Numbered from the stretch's first letter, positions 7,463-16,878 are shown. The stretch: DNA of 64,000 bases from Aureispira sp. CCB-E (GCF_031326345.1 NZ_CP133671.1:3038001-3102000), one strand, 5' to 3'. Notes: generated from the letters alone by a model not told the origin. Numbers and translations: made by a program.

Positions 7463-8962
7463 ATGCGATGCACTTTTTTTTTATGCTACTTGTGTTTACA
7501 GCTCACAACAGCTCATGCACAAGGACATCAACCTAATTTTAGTCCAGAGGACACGATTTCTTTTGTCAACTTGAATCTCATGAATCCCAACGGTAGTCCC
7601 TATGCCAATGCGCCCGTTGTGTTAAAGGGAAAAAAGGGACATGTGGTAGAAGCTATAACAGGCTCTAATGGACGTGTGAAAGTCAAGGTTCCTTTTGATG
7701 AGACATATACGGTTCATTGTGGCGAACACACTTGTCTGAGACCGATTACAATCAATGCGTTTCCTTATGTGACGTATAATTATCAAGCCTATACGCGTCG
7801 ATTTATCTACTTTACATTTACGTATAGAAATATTGCCAATCAACGATTGCCCAACGAAGTCGTAACTTTATATACCACTACTGGGGAAGTTTTTAGAGAT
7901 ACAACAAATGCTGAAGGGCAAGTGCATTTTTACCTGCCTTTTGTATCTGAATTTAGAATTGCTGTAAAATACCATGATAATGTCAAAACGATACGTCCTT
8001 TAGATGTTGGCAAAGAATATAAGATTATGTCAACTGTTTTTACTTGGATGGGATCTAAAGAAAAAGAACGATTGGCGCACATTGCCGATTCTTTGTCTCG
8101 TCTTGTTCATATGGATGCCATTCATTTTTTAGATTCTTTGGTTAGAACGGGCAACAAACACAAAATAGCAGAGGAAGATATTTACATTCCAATAGACTAT
8201 GATAGTGTGGAGTGGGTGAATGCCATGTTGCAAATTAAAGCGCAAACGTATAGAGAAAAATTAAAGCAAAATCCTCATTTTTTTGAAGAAAAAAATAAAG
8301 CAGTTCTAGCGCCTTTGTTTCGGTTAAAAAAGCAGTTTAAACATAAAATTGTCGTAACCGATATTACAGGATCTATGTATGGTTATACCGAGCAAGTGAT
8401 CTTGTGGCATGCTTTAAATTTTATGGAGAACGAAGATAAAAAATACTTATTTTTTAATGACGGTGATAACAAATCTACTTCACAAAAGAGGATTGGTTCA
8501 ACAGGTGGGTTTTATTTTTGTCAGGGGCAAATAAAAGATTTTAATACTATTATTAATACCATGAGAAAGGGGATGCGAAACGGAGGAGGAGGAGAATATC
8601 CAGAAAATGATGTGGAGGCATTATTGGCGGCACAAGATAAACGCAAAAAGTACGATGAAGTTTTTTTGATAGCAGATAATTATAGCCCGATACGTGATTT
8701 GGAATTAATGCACCAATTAAAAGTACCTATTCGTATCATACTATGTGGTGTAGAAGATGGCGGGAGTTCTTTTTGGGGGAAACAAGAGAAAATTATTAAT
8801 GAAGAATATTTAAACTTGGCTCATGCAACGAATGGTTCTATTCATTTGATAAAACAGGACATATTTGACTTGGCAAAAACGCAAGAAGGAGAATCCATTA
8901 CCATAAAAGGACAGAAATTTGACTTTATCAATGGTCGCTTTGTTCGCCAAGAAAAATTGTGA
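7463..8962 (+). CDS. Secreted von Willebrand factor A domain protein
   Basis: The 499-residue product has an N-terminal signal peptide ending near AHAQG (about 18-20). Two beta-sandwich regions of carboxypeptidase-regulatory type follow (about 30-105 and 110-190), then a helical stretch. A vWA domain follows (about 290-470) whose MIDAS reads DITGSM (Asp300), a variant of DxSxS with Thr replacing the first Ser. A Gly-rich NGGGGEYPEND loop lies at about 375. vWA domains bind metal and protein partners; secreted Bacteroidota versions are poorly studied. No sorting domain is seen at the C-terminus, so a periplasmic location is likely. It stands alone, with about 110 bases upstream of it. Confidence 0.75.
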   Translation: MRCTFFLCYLCLQLTTAHAQGHQPNFSPEDTISFVNLNLMNPNGSPYANAPVVLKGKKGHVVEAITGSNGRVKVKVPFDETYTVHCGEHTCLRPITINAFPYVTYNYQAYTRRFIYFTFTYRNIANQRLPNEVVTLYTTTGEVFRDTTNAEGQVHFYLPFVSEFRIAVKYHDNVKTIRPLDVGKEYKIMSTVFTWMGSKEKERLAHIADSLSRLVHMDAIHFLDSLVRTGNKHKIAEEDIYIPIDYDSVEWVNAMLQIKAQTYREKLKQNPHFFEEKNKAVLAPLFRLKKQFKHKIVVTDITGSMYGYTEQVILWHALNFMENEDKKYLFFNDGDNKSTSQKRIGSTGGFYFCQGQIKDFNTIINTMRKGMRNGGGGEYPENDVEALLAAQDKRKKYDEVFLIADNYSPIRDLELMHQLKVPIRIILCGVEDGGSSFWGKQEKIINEEYLNLAHATNGSIHLIKQDIFDLAKTQEGESITIKGQKFDFINGRFVRQEKL

Positions 8963-9265
8963 TCGCATTATTTATTAGGAATATAATATTTCTAAAAAAA
9001 ATGATTGTTTAAAAAATATTTTCTAAAATTTTTCTGGAAAATATTTTTTTTTGGATTGACCTTGTTGTTTTTTGTTATAAGTTTTTAGTGTTTTTTTAGT
9101 GTTGTTTTGTATTGTTGTTTAATGATTTATAAATAATTTTTTATTTAAAGTGATTAATTTTTATTTAAAAATGTCTTTTTAAACAGTAATGCTTCTACTT
9201 ATTATTGTACTGTCAAAGAAAAGTATTACTCCAAACAAAAATTACGTTTAAATCAAAATCAACTT
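8963..9265. other. AT-rich intergenic region upstream of PKD protein
   Basis: About 300 bases of very T-rich sequence without an ORF. It must contain the promoter and leader of the large secreted gene at 9266, but no motif can be fixed with confidence. No terminator-like hairpin is obvious behind the vWA gene. Confidence 0.4.
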
Positions 9266-12200
9266 ATGAAAGCATTTAATTATTTAACATTAGCTATTTT
9301 ACTGTTCTTAGGGGCAACAAGTAGTTTGCAAGCACAGTGTAGTGCTACGTTTTCGTATACCAATACGGGGAACAACTACAACTTTACAGCCACTACGAGT
9401 GCGGGGATGATGAATCCTGTTTATGTATGGACTATTGATGATTACAATAATAATACAACGAACACGGTGACATCAGTTACCCCAACAATTAATTACAACT
9501 TTAGTGGTGGTTCTCCATTTGGTTACCATCATGCTTGTTTAACGGTATATGATAGTTTAACAAATTGTCAGACAACAACTTATTGTGATAGTATTATTAG
9601 CAATACTAATCCAAATCCATGTTCAGGTTTTGCTGTAACACACAGTCATACAGTTAGCGGCAATACAGCTTCTTTTACTAGCAATGTAGTAGGAGGCAAT
9701 CCAATGTATAGTTATGCTTGGAATTTTCATGGTTTAGGAAGTTCTTCAGTTGCAAATCCTTCGTTTACTTACCCTGGACCAGGATGGTATGCTGCCGATG
9801 TAACTGTTTATGATACATTAGGTTGTCAAGCTACTTACCATGATTCAGTTTATATTAGTGGCAACACCAACCCATGTAATACATCGGTATGGTTTGTTGA
9901 TTCCTTAGCAATGGGAAATAGTGTAACCTTCCACTCTTATGCATCAGGTTTTGGAGCAGGTGCTTATTACTCATGGGATTTTGGAAATGGTGTGTATGCA
10001 AGTGGACAATACCCAACTGTAAACTTATCAAATGGGTGGCACTATGTATGTTTGACAGTAGACGATTCAATTTGCGTTGAGACATACTGCGATTCAATTT
10101 ATGTGAATGGAGGGAATCCAAACCCATGTAACACATCTGTATCATTTTCTAGTTCAGTAACAACAGGAAATCATGTAACACTTCAAGCATCTACTTCTGG
10201 TTTTGGAGCAGGAACTTCTTATACTTGGAATATAGGAGGTAGCTCTATCATTGTAGGAGGACCAACTGTAACATTTCCTGCATCAAATGGCTGGTATTCT
10301 GTATGTTTGACAGTAGATGATTCACTTTGTACAGAAACATACTGTGATTCAATTTATGTAAACGGTGGTAATACAAATCCATGTAGTGGAACAATTTCGT
10401 TTACAGATTCGTTATCATCAGGAAATAATGTGACTTTTAATTCGTCAGTATCTGGTTTTGGAGCAGGCGCATTTTATGCGTGGACATTTGGAACTAACTT
10501 TCAGGCTTATGGACCAAACCCAACGGTACAATTATCAAATGGTTGGTATCAAGTATGTTTGACCGTAAGTGATTCGTCTTGTACAGAAACATACTGTGAT
10601 TCTATTTATGTGAATGGAAGTAATCCAAACCCATGTAATACATCAGTATGGTTCTTTGATTCTTTGTCAACAGGAAATAATATCACTTTCCATTCTTCTG
10701 CGTATGGCTTCGGAGCAGGTGCTTACTACTCATGGGATTTTGGAAATGGTGTGTATGCAAGCGGACAATATCCAACTGTAAACTTATCAAACGGCTGGCA
10801 CTATGTATGTTTGACAGTAGATGATTCACTTTGTACAGAAACATACTGTGATTCAATTTATGTGAATGGAGGTAATCCAAACCCATGTAATACATCGGTA
10901 TGGTTCATTGATTCCTTGGCAATGGGAAATAGTGTAACTTTCCACTCTTCTGCATCAGGCTTCGGAATAGGAACTTATTACTCATGGGATTTTGGAAATG
11001 GTGTGTATGCAAGCGGACAATACCCAACTGTAAACTTATCAAACGGCTGGCATTTGGTATGCTTGACAGTAAGTGATTCACTTTGTACAGAAACATACTG
11101 TGATTCAATTTATGTGAATGGAGGCAATCCAAACCCATGTGCACAAAATGCTGTAACATTGAACTTATTGTTTGATAACTATGCAACAGAAACTTCTTGG
11201 ACTGTAACAGATGCGAATGGTGTAGTAGTAGCGAATGGTGGAAACTATAGCTCAGCTATGAACGGTCAAAACTTACCAATCAATTTATGTTTGCCAACAG
11301 GTTGTTATAACTTTAATATCTATGATAGCTATGGAGATGGTATTTGCTGCTTGTATGGCCAAGGAAGCTATACTTTGGTAGATGACTCAACAGGAATGAC
11401 ATTAGTGTCAGGAGGTTCATTCACTTATTCAGAAACAACAAACTTCTGTGTAGGAGGAGCTTCTAATTCATGTGGAAACTTTGGAAATGGTTCCTTTACT
11501 TACTCAGTAGGTGCGAATGGAGTTGTGACCTTTACACCAGTATTAACAAGCAACCAATACCCACTAAACTTTACTTGGGATTTTGGTAACGGAAATACTT
11601 CGAATAGTTCTAATCCAACGTTTACTTTCACAAACGGATACCACTTAGTATGTTTGACGGCAGATTCTGCAAACTGTACCTTTACTTACTGTGATTCAAT
11701 CATGGTAACAACGAACAATGGCAACCCAACAGGACCTTGTGCTAACTTGACAACAGATCTTCATATTACTCAAAGTATTAACGATCCATTCTTATTGTGG
11801 ATGCAACCAGTAGTAAACGGTGCTGCTTCGAATGCAGGATTTACATTCGTATGGGATTTCGGTGATGGTACAGGAGCAATGTCTGGTGCACCACTACACA
11901 CTTACAATAGCTTTGGCTCTTATGTAGTTTGTTTGATGGCTTTGGATACTGTAAATGGTTGTGTATCTACTTTCTGTGATACTATTACAGTAGATTCTGT
12001 AGGTAACTTTAGCCGTAACTTTACGAAGCCAGGCTTTACTGTAAATATGTTGCCTCCTGTAATCAATTACTATACAGCAGTAGAAGAAGTAGAAGAAGGA
12101 GCAACAACAATCAATTTGTTCCCTAATCCAGCAAACAGTGTAGTACATTTAGCAATTAGTACAGAAGAAGCAATAGATGGAACCGTTTCTATCTTAGATT

Positions 12201-12352
12201 TGACAGGAAAAGTTGCTTACATGAATAACTTGAATGTAGGAGCAGGACAAGAGCAAGTAAGCCTTCCTATCGAGCAGTTACCAGCAGGTGTATACGTAGT
12301 AAGAATTACAAGTGAAACAACACAACAAACTATGAAATTTGTCAAAGAATAA
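9266..12352 (+). CDS. Large PKD-repeat protein with T9SS C-terminal sorting domain
   Basis: The 1028-residue product has a signal peptide (cleavage near LQAQC, about 20-24). About nine PKD-like beta-sandwich units follow, recognised by YxWDFGNG or similar and by VCLTV. Six consecutive units (residues ~200-630, DNA ~9860-11130) are close copies of about 85 residues. Each has about four Cys (NPC, VCL, LC, YCDS). A separate domain at ~635-735 contains the YDSYGDGICC motif seen in other T9SS cargo. Two or more PKD units follow, then the type A sorting domain (INLFPNPANSVVHL ... LPAGVYVVRI ... KFVKE). It is expected to be exported through T9SS and attached to or released from the surface; adhesion or biofilm use is inferred. 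A strong terminator follows. Confidence 0.9.
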   Translation: MKAFNYLTLAILLFLGATSSLQAQCSATFSYTNTGNNYNFTATTSAGMMNPVYVWTIDDYNNNTTNTVTSVTPTINYNFSGGSPFGYHHACLTVYDSLTNCQTTTYCDSIISNTNPNPCSGFAVTHSHTVSGNTASFTSNVVGGNPMYSYAWNFHGLGSSSVANPSFTYPGPGWYAADVTVYDTLGCQATYHDSVYISGNTNPCNTSVWFVDSLAMGNSVTFHSYASGFGAGAYYSWDFGNGVYASGQYPTVNLSNGWHYVCLTVDDSICVETYCDSIYVNGGNPNPCNTSVSFSSSVTTGNHVTLQASTSGFGAGTSYTWNIGGSSIIVGGPTVTFPASNGWYSVCLTVDDSLCTETYCDSIYVNGGNTNPCSGTISFTDSLSSGNNVTFNSSVSGFGAGAFYAWTFGTNFQAYGPNPTVQLSNGWYQVCLTVSDSSCTETYCDSIYVNGSNPNPCNTSVWFFDSLSTGNNITFHSSAYGFGAGAYYSWDFGNGVYASGQYPTVNLSNGWHYVCLTVDDSLCTETYCDSIYVNGGNPNPCNTSVWFIDSLAMGNSVTFHSSASGFGIGTYYSWDFGNGVYASGQYPTVNLSNGWHLVCLTVSDSLCTETYCDSIYVNGGNPNPCAQNAVTLNLLFDNYATETSWTVTDANGVVVANGGNYSSAMNGQNLPINLCLPTGCYNFNIYDSYGDGICCLYGQGSYTLVDDSTGMTLVSGGSFTYSETTNFCVGGASNSCGNFGNGSFTYSVGANGVVTFTPVLTSNQYPLNFTWDFGNGNTSNSSNPTFTFTNGYHLVCLTADSANCTFTYCDSIMVTTNNGNPTGPCANLTTDLHITQSINDPFLLWMQPVVNGAASNAGFTFVWDFGDGTGAMSGAPLHTYNSFGSYVVCLMALDTVNGCVSTFCDTITVDSVGNFSRNFTKPGFTVNMLPPVINYYTAVEEVEEGATTINLFPNPANSVVHLAISTEEAIDGTVSILDLTGKVAYMNNLNVGAGQEQVSLPIEQLPAGVYVVRITSETTQQTMKFVKE
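9867..11135 (+). repeat. Tandem ~255-bp coding repeats (PKD units)
   Basis: About five to six in-frame units with shared stretches such as tcatgggattttggaaatgg and catactgtgattcaatttat. The conservation at base level shows recent expansion or homogenisation. Confidence 0.8.
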
Positions 12353-12781
12353 TATTTTGATGAATACGCATAGTTAAGTGTTTGACAAATATTATAACCT
12401 ATTATTTAATCAATAGGATATAGGGTGTGAATACGGCCAGAGTTTGAGGAAACTCTGGCCCTTTTTTATTTGTTAAGGTGGCAAATAGATGTTTTTTTAG
12501 AGAAAAAGAGAGAAAAATTAGTTTTGTGAGTTGTTTTTATAGTTTTGATTAGTAGTGTGTTATGTTGAGTTAGTAGCTTGATGTAAGTTGATAATGGACC
12601 TATATAGAATTGATATGGTATGTTTTTGGCACTAATAATTATTATTATGTACATTTACTCTAAGGAGAAGTGCTCTGCTACAAAGATATTAATAACATTA
12701 GGTTGAATATTGACGGCTCATACAAGACACAAGTGACGACAAGAGTCAGAGTACTAATTACTATCTAAAAAACATCAAATT
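12353..12781. other. Intergenic region: terminator then AT-rich leader
   Basis: It contains the terminator at 12435-12467 and otherwise no credible gene. A TTGGCAC heptamer at 12626-12632 resembles the -24 half of the motif found upstream of the other two DUF4476 genes, but the downstream half is not matched. Confidence 0.4.
12435..12467 (+). terminator. Rho-independent terminator of the PKD gene
   Basis: GGCCAGAGTTT (12435-12445) pairs exactly with AAACTCTGGCC (12450-12460) around a short loop and is followed by TTTTTT. This is the cleanest intrinsic terminator in the window. Confidence 0.9.
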
Positions 12782-14164
12782 ATGCGAACAATAATTACAT
12801 TACTACTGCTAAGTTATGTCCTAATAGTACAGGCACAACGCCCAGGAGGTCATCATAATCATCATGGTCACCATCACCATTATCCAATCCCAATGTCGGA
12901 CATTGAATTTAATCAAGCTCTAAATCAAATGGGGAGAGAATCTTTTGATGATGGAAAATTGCGTATTGCCAAGGGAATTATCAACGGAAACTATTTATTA
13001 TCACAACAAGTAAAGATAATGGTAGCACAATTTAGTTTTAAAGCGAATCAAGAAGAGGTTGCGCTATATGCTTACCCAAAAACCTACGACCAAAACAAAT
13101 ACTATATTGTATATGACGCTTTTACCTTCGATTCTAGCAAAGATAGAGTTAGTGACTGGGTTAGTACGCAGCCAATTAACGATTATCAAGGGGGCGGATA
13201 TTATGGTCCTTATCCTATTACGGATGCCGATTTTGCGCAAGCATTGCGTCATTTGAGAGCAGAGTCTTTTGATAATGGAAAGTTAAGAGTTGCCAAGCAA
13301 TTGGTCGATGGAAATTATTTGTACGCTAGTCAAGTTAACGCTTTAGTCAAAGAATTTGATTTTAAGAATAACCAAGAAGAAATTGCCAAGTATGCTTATG
13401 CCAAAACTTATGATCAAAGAAATTATTATTTGGTATACGATGCCTTTACTTTCGATTCTAGTAAGGATGCTTTGGAAAGATGGTTAGATGGGCAACCTAT
13501 TAAAGACTATGCTCGTCCACCTAACACGGGACATTCTCATGGAGGAGGTATACATCACAATCCTAATTTAGGAAACAACCGACCACCAAACAGCCCAAAT
13601 CCTAATTATAATAACAACAATAATTATAACAACAACAATAGCGGTTGGAATAATAATTTAAATAATGGTGGTACTAATTCCAACTCCAATTCAACAAACA
13701 ATAACTGGAATAATAACAATGGTGGGAACAGTAGACCCCCAGCTAATACAAATAACAACAATAATACAAATAGTAATAACAATAGCAATAATAATAACTG
13801 GAATGATGATCGCCCAAATGGGAATGTGACATTAGGAAACCCAGCTAGTAACAACAACAATCAAGGTGGAACGGTACAAGCCATGTCTCCACGTGATTTT
13901 GACGCAATGAAAACAGCAATTGTTGCTTACTCTTCTGATAGCGATAGAATAAAAAAAGCAAAAGAGTTTTTACCAAATAATTTCCTACTAGCAGAGCAAG
14001 TAAAAGAAATTATGACTCTATTTGTTTTTGAAGACGTACGCTTGGATTTTGCGAAAGAAGCTTATGCTAAAACATACGATCCTCAAAATTATAGTGTCGT
14101 TCAAGGAGTCTTGGTCAATCCTTCAAGCCAGCGAGATTTACAATCTTATATTGACAATTATTAA
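12782..14164 (+). CDS. Secreted protein with three DUF4476 domains and an Asn-rich linker
   Basis: The 460-residue product has a signal peptide ending at VQAQR (about 16-20) and a short His-rich segment (HHNHHGHHHHY, about 24-34). Two consecutive DUF4476 domains follow (about 37-125 and 145-235). These share MxxxxFDxGKLRxAKxxxxxNYLxxxQVxxxxxxFxFxxNQEExAxYAYxKTYD, then YDAFTFDSSKD. A low-complexity stretch dominated by Asn with Gly, Ser and Pro (about 255-365) follows, then a third, more distant DUF4476 domain (about 370-455). DUF4476 function is unknown; secreted Bacteroidota members are common. No sorting domain is seen. It is the first of three DUF4476 genes within 5 kb and, unlike the other two, has no Cys in its domains. 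A MITE-like element begins 6 bases after the stop. Confidence 0.88.
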   Translation: MRTIITLLLLSYVLIVQAQRPGGHHNHHGHHHHYPIPMSDIEFNQALNQMGRESFDDGKLRIAKGIINGNYLLSQQVKIMVAQFSFKANQEEVALYAYPKTYDQNKYYIVYDAFTFDSSKDRVSDWVSTQPINDYQGGGYYGPYPITDADFAQALRHLRAESFDNGKLRVAKQLVDGNYLYASQVNALVKEFDFKNNQEEIAKYAYAKTYDQRNYYLVYDAFTFDSSKDALERWLDGQPIKDYARPPNTGHSHGGGIHHNPNLGNNRPPNSPNPNYNNNNNYNNNNSGWNNNLNNGGTNSNSNSTNNNWNNNNGGNSRPPANTNNNNNTNSNNNSNNNNWNDDRPNGNVTLGNPASNNNNQGGTVQAMSPRDFDAMKTAIVAYSSDSDRIKKAKEFLPNNFLLAEQVKEIMTLFVFEDVRLDFAKEAYAKTYDPQNYSVVQGVLVNPSSQRDLQSYIDNY

Positions 14165-14170
14165 AATCAA

Positions 14171-14448
14171 AATAGTTAGCTGCGCTGCTACTACGTGGTC
14201 GTTGAAAACTTTATTAGTTTACTTCGTGAGTGCGGCGCAGTTGATAATCAACAAGTTGCAAGTTATCGTATTTCGAAGTAAAACTTTGATTATGAAACTA
14301 ATAGGAATGTGCTTTTTTATCTTTTTGGTAAGTAAGCTTGCGATCTCACGAGCGTAGCGAGCTAAAAAAGTAAACAACTAAGCGATAGCGATCTCACGAC
14401 CGCAGGGAGCTAATCAACGACCACGAAGTAGCAGCGTAGCTAACTACT
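14171..14448. repeat. MITE-like dispersed repeat, copy 2 (about 275 bp, best ends)
   Basis: A 33-bp left end (14173-14205, beginning TAGTTAGCTGCGCTGCTACT) is matched by its inverted complement at 14414-14446 (ending AGTAGCAGCGTAGCTAACTA) with two mismatches. Interior modules GCGATCTCACGAGCGTAGCG and CTCACGACCGCAGGGAGC recur in other copies. There is no transposase, so it would need a helper in trans. Confidence 0.7.
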
Positions 14449-14470
14449 AAAAATCAACAACTAATGTTGA

Positions 14471-14512
14471 AAAAAAGCACTTTCTATCTTCTTTTAGAAA
14501 GTGTTTTTTTCT
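14471..14512 (-). terminator. Hairpin terminator for the gyrB-like gene
   Basis: AAAAAAAGCACTTTCTA pairs with TAGAAAGTGTTTTTTT. With A runs on one side and T runs on the other it can work in both directions; it lies just behind the end of the minus-strand gene. Confidence 0.75.
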
Positions 14513-14531
14513 TGGAATAAGAGTCAAGCCA

Positions 14532-15608
14532 CTAAGAGTAAATCTCAAACTTTCTAATCAACTGTTGCGTACTTTGGGAATTGGATTCCATTTGTTCAAA
14601 TAGAACATCAGCGACTAAATGGCTAATGGGAGATAGCACCTCGGGATTCGCCAATTTGTTTTTGACACAGCCAACAAAAGTGGGAGCATCCATTTTTAGA
14701 TGTAAAAAAGCGATTAAGTTTTCTCTTATCCCTTTTTCAGAAATTCTGTAATGTGTAACTTGTTGTTGTTTTAAATAACGCATAATTCCATAAGTTAATC
14801 CTTTTAGAAGGGCATCTACGTGCGTTCCTCCCTCATGAGTTGGGTGATAATTGACATAAGATTTTAAAATAGCCTCGTCAACACCATATTCTCTAAATGC
14901 AAAAGCTATTTCTATATGCATTCCATCCAACTGTTGATCAATAGACATTTCAAAAAGATTTTGTCCTAATCCTGTTAAAGCTTCTAAACGCAATTGGTCT
15001 TGTAGCCCATTTTTAAAATGATAGAATACATTACAAGCTCTACCATTTGTGTTATACTGGACTTCAAATTGCACTTGTTTGTTTAAATAAGCAAAATGGG
15101 CTACTTTATTAGAGATAAAGGTAGGTTGAAGGTCTATATCTTTCCAAATATTACCGTCTAATGTGCTTTCTATTTGTAATGTGGTGCCATTCCATAATTG
15201 ATTGGTAGTACTTTGGCTAGCAACCCCTGCTTCAAATTTCTCTTCCAAAAGAACAGTGGATGAAGCATCCAATAGTTGAACATTAAAGATAGCACTTAAA
15301 GCATTGAGGGTTTCTAATCCGACAAAAATAGGGTTTTTACTAAAGTCTCGTTCCCAACTTGCCCAGCATTTTTGAATCGGTTGGGGAATGTCTCGAATGA
15401 GAAAGCGAATGGATTGCCTTCCCATTATCTCTATGTTAATATTGGATGACTGAAAAATGGTAATGCTATCATAGAGCACCCCTTTTAGTAAATGAAGGAA
15501 GCCCCTCATGTCAACACTGCCAATATACATCCCTGGTCTTAGTCGTATAGCCTCTATATAGGAGAGTGTTGGTGGAGCTTTTAGCTCTATTTTTTGCTCT
15601 TTTTTCAT
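14532..15608 (-). CDS. Gyrase B-like protein lacking ATPase and TOPRIM motifs
   Basis: The 358-residue product follows the N-terminal half of GyrB/ParE. It starts with SYIEAIRLRPGMYIGSV (compare the gyrase stretch before the Bergerat fold), then has NGTTLQIES, a transducer-domain EGGTHVDALLKGLT near 256-270, and IRENLIAFLHLKMDAPTFVGCVKNKL near 295-320. However, the ATP-binding residues are missing. VVDNAIDEA is replaced by VLYDSITIF, no DDGRGIP motif is present, and no GGLHGVG loop exists. The TOPRIM cleavage half is absent. It therefore looks like a non-catalytic GyrB paralogue that kept the transducer fold; an inhibitor, dimer partner or DNA-structure regulator are possibilities only. It is divergent from the DUF4476 gene at 16038. 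Confidence 0.75.
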   Translation of the reverse strand: MKKEQKIELKAPPTLSYIEAIRLRPGMYIGSVDMRGFLHLLKGVLYDSITIFQSSNINIEIMGRQSIRFLIRDIPQPIQKCWASWERDFSKNPIFVGLETLNALSAIFNVQLLDASSTVLLEEKFEAGVASQSTTNQLWNGTTLQIESTLDGNIWKDIDLQPTFISNKVAHFAYLNKQVQFEVQYNTNGRACNVFYHFKNGLQDQLRLEALTGLGQNLFEMSIDQQLDGMHIEIAFAFREYGVDEAILKSYVNYHPTHEGGTHVDALLKGLTYGIMRYLKQQQVTHYRISEKGIRENLIAFLHLKMDAPTFVGCVKNKLANPEVLSPISHLVADVLFEQMESNSQSTQQLIRKFEIYS

Positions 15609-16037
15609 GCAATAAATTTTTATTATTTGAGGTTCGTATTTACTCTTTAAGATACAAAAAAAGCAGCAAATTCTATAGCTTTTGGAATGGATTAAGAAGG
15701 AGATATGGACGGTTTTTAGAGGATAAAAATTTCATTTATCTAAATAAAGTATATTGGATCAATTGCTTTAGTGAAAAAACTAATGTTTTAGTTAAAATGT
15801 ACGTTTTTAGCTGCTGCAATTGTTAAAGTTGAGGATTTATTGATGTCCTTAAAAAGTATGTAATGCCCATGTTTAAAGGTGTGTAGATGTAATAGGGTGT
15901 TTTTTTTGTTAAGATGCGAAAGAAAAGTTGGCACGCTTTTTTTATTAGTATAAATAGAACAAATTAAAGATTACATAGAACCCAATACACAACATCTAAT
16001 CTATGCAATAATTTTGACACCATTCAAATGAATTACT
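15609..16037. other. Divergent promoter region between gyrB-like and DUF4476 genes
   Basis: About 430 bases without a credible gene; a short ORF overlapping the gyrB-like start is a shadow. It contains the -24-like motif at 15928-15944 for the rightward gene. Confidence 0.5.
15928..15944 (+). promoter_or_regulatory. Conserved TTGGCACGCTTTTT element upstream of DUF4476 gene
   Basis: TTGGCACGCTTTTTTTA lies about 95 bases before the ATG at 16038. The same 14-mer TTGGCACGCTTTTT occurs upstream of the paralogue at 17077, with GATGCG a little upstream in both. TGGCAC is the -24 element of sigma-54 promoters, but the -12 TTGCA is degenerate, so this is a candidate only. Confidence 0.45.
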
Positions 16038-16787
16038 ATGAAGAATCTAACATTAATCATCGCACTTATAATAGGAACATCTTTTGCACTTTCTGCTCAA
16101 CGAGGAGGAGGTACTTTAAATAGCAACGGGAATACAAGTTCTAATTCTACCTTGAGAGGAAACTCAAACCTAAATAGAAACCCAAATCTTGGTACAACAA
16201 GCCGAGGCGGTTCTAACTATGGACGGGGAGGAGGACGACCAAACAGTGGTTATTCTAATAGCGGACGAGGAGGAAATCGTCCAAATGGGTATGGGCATCA
16301 CAATCATGGACATCATGGTCACCATAACAACGGTCATCACGGACATCACAATAATTCGCATCATGTTTATCATAACAATGGGCATCACGGTCACCATGGT
16401 CACCACAACAATGTAAACGTGGTGGTAACTTCTCATCACCATGGGCACTATTATAATGGTTATTGCAACTATACCAATCACAACTATGGTTGGGCACCTG
16501 TTTGTGTTGCTGATTTTAATATAGGTTGTCGCTCAATTAGAGGTTGTGGTTATGACAACGATCGTTTGAGAGCAGCAAAACGTTTTGTACGTTGCAATTA
16601 TGTAAGTGCGCACCAAATTGCAGATATTATGCTGATGTTCAGCTTTGAAAGTACTCGATTAGCTTTTGCAAAATATGCTTTCCACAGAACATGTGATATT
16701 CACAACTATGGAATTGTATTTGATCAATTGGCTTTTAATTCTAGTCGTCGTGAGTTGGATTGTTACATCCGTGATTATCATTGGTAG
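16038..16787 (+). CDS. Secreted His/Gly-rich DUF4476 protein
   Basis: The 249-residue product has a signal peptide (cleavage near LSAQR, about 18-22) and a Gly/Asn/Arg-rich region (about 22-85). A strongly His-rich block follows (about 86-135; repeated GHHGHHNN), then a Cys-containing DUF4476 domain (about 155-245; DNDRLRAAKRFVRCNYVSAHQIADIM ... FAKYAFHRTCDIHNYG). About nine Cys occur in the C-terminal half, unlike the paralogue at 12782. The His block suggests binding of Zn, Cu or Ni, and paired Cys could form disulfides; both are inference. It is followed by a terminator at 16852-16878. Confidence 0.82.
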   Translation: MKNLTLIIALIIGTSFALSAQRGGGTLNSNGNTSSNSTLRGNSNLNRNPNLGTTSRGGSNYGRGGGRPNSGYSNSGRGGNRPNGYGHHNHGHHGHHNNGHHGHHNNSHHVYHNNGHHGHHGHHNNVNVVVTSHHHGHYYNGYCNYTNHNYGWAPVCVADFNIGCRSIRGCGYDNDRLRAAKRFVRCNYVSAHQIADIMLMFSFESTRLAFAKYAFHRTCDIHNYGIVFDQLAFNSSRRELDCYIRDYHW

Positions 16788-16851
16788 ATCTTGTATTACT
16801 TGTTATGTAACGTTCAAAAAATAAAAAATACAGTCCCTGCGTAAAGCAAAG

Positions 16852-16878
16852 AAAACCGCCTTTGGGTGGTTTTTTTTT
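16852..16878 (+). terminator. Terminator after His-rich DUF4476 gene
   Basis: AAAACCGCC-TTTG-GGTGGTTTT forms a short stem, followed by a long T run. Confidence 0.8.

Noticed and set aside
9855-11186. Several minus-strand ORFs of 70-96 codons inside the PKD gene
   Set aside because: They are shadows created by repetitive coding sequence on the plus strand; the same shadow recurs with each repeat.
13597-13860. Asn-codon-rich stretch as a DNA-level microsatellite
   Set aside because: It is in frame within a DUF4476 protein and mixes AAT and AAC with other codons, so it is a protein-level low-complexity linker.
15566-15826. 86-aa ORF overlapping the start of the gyrB-like gene
   Set aside because: It overlaps a well-supported gene on the other strand and has no domain or leader.
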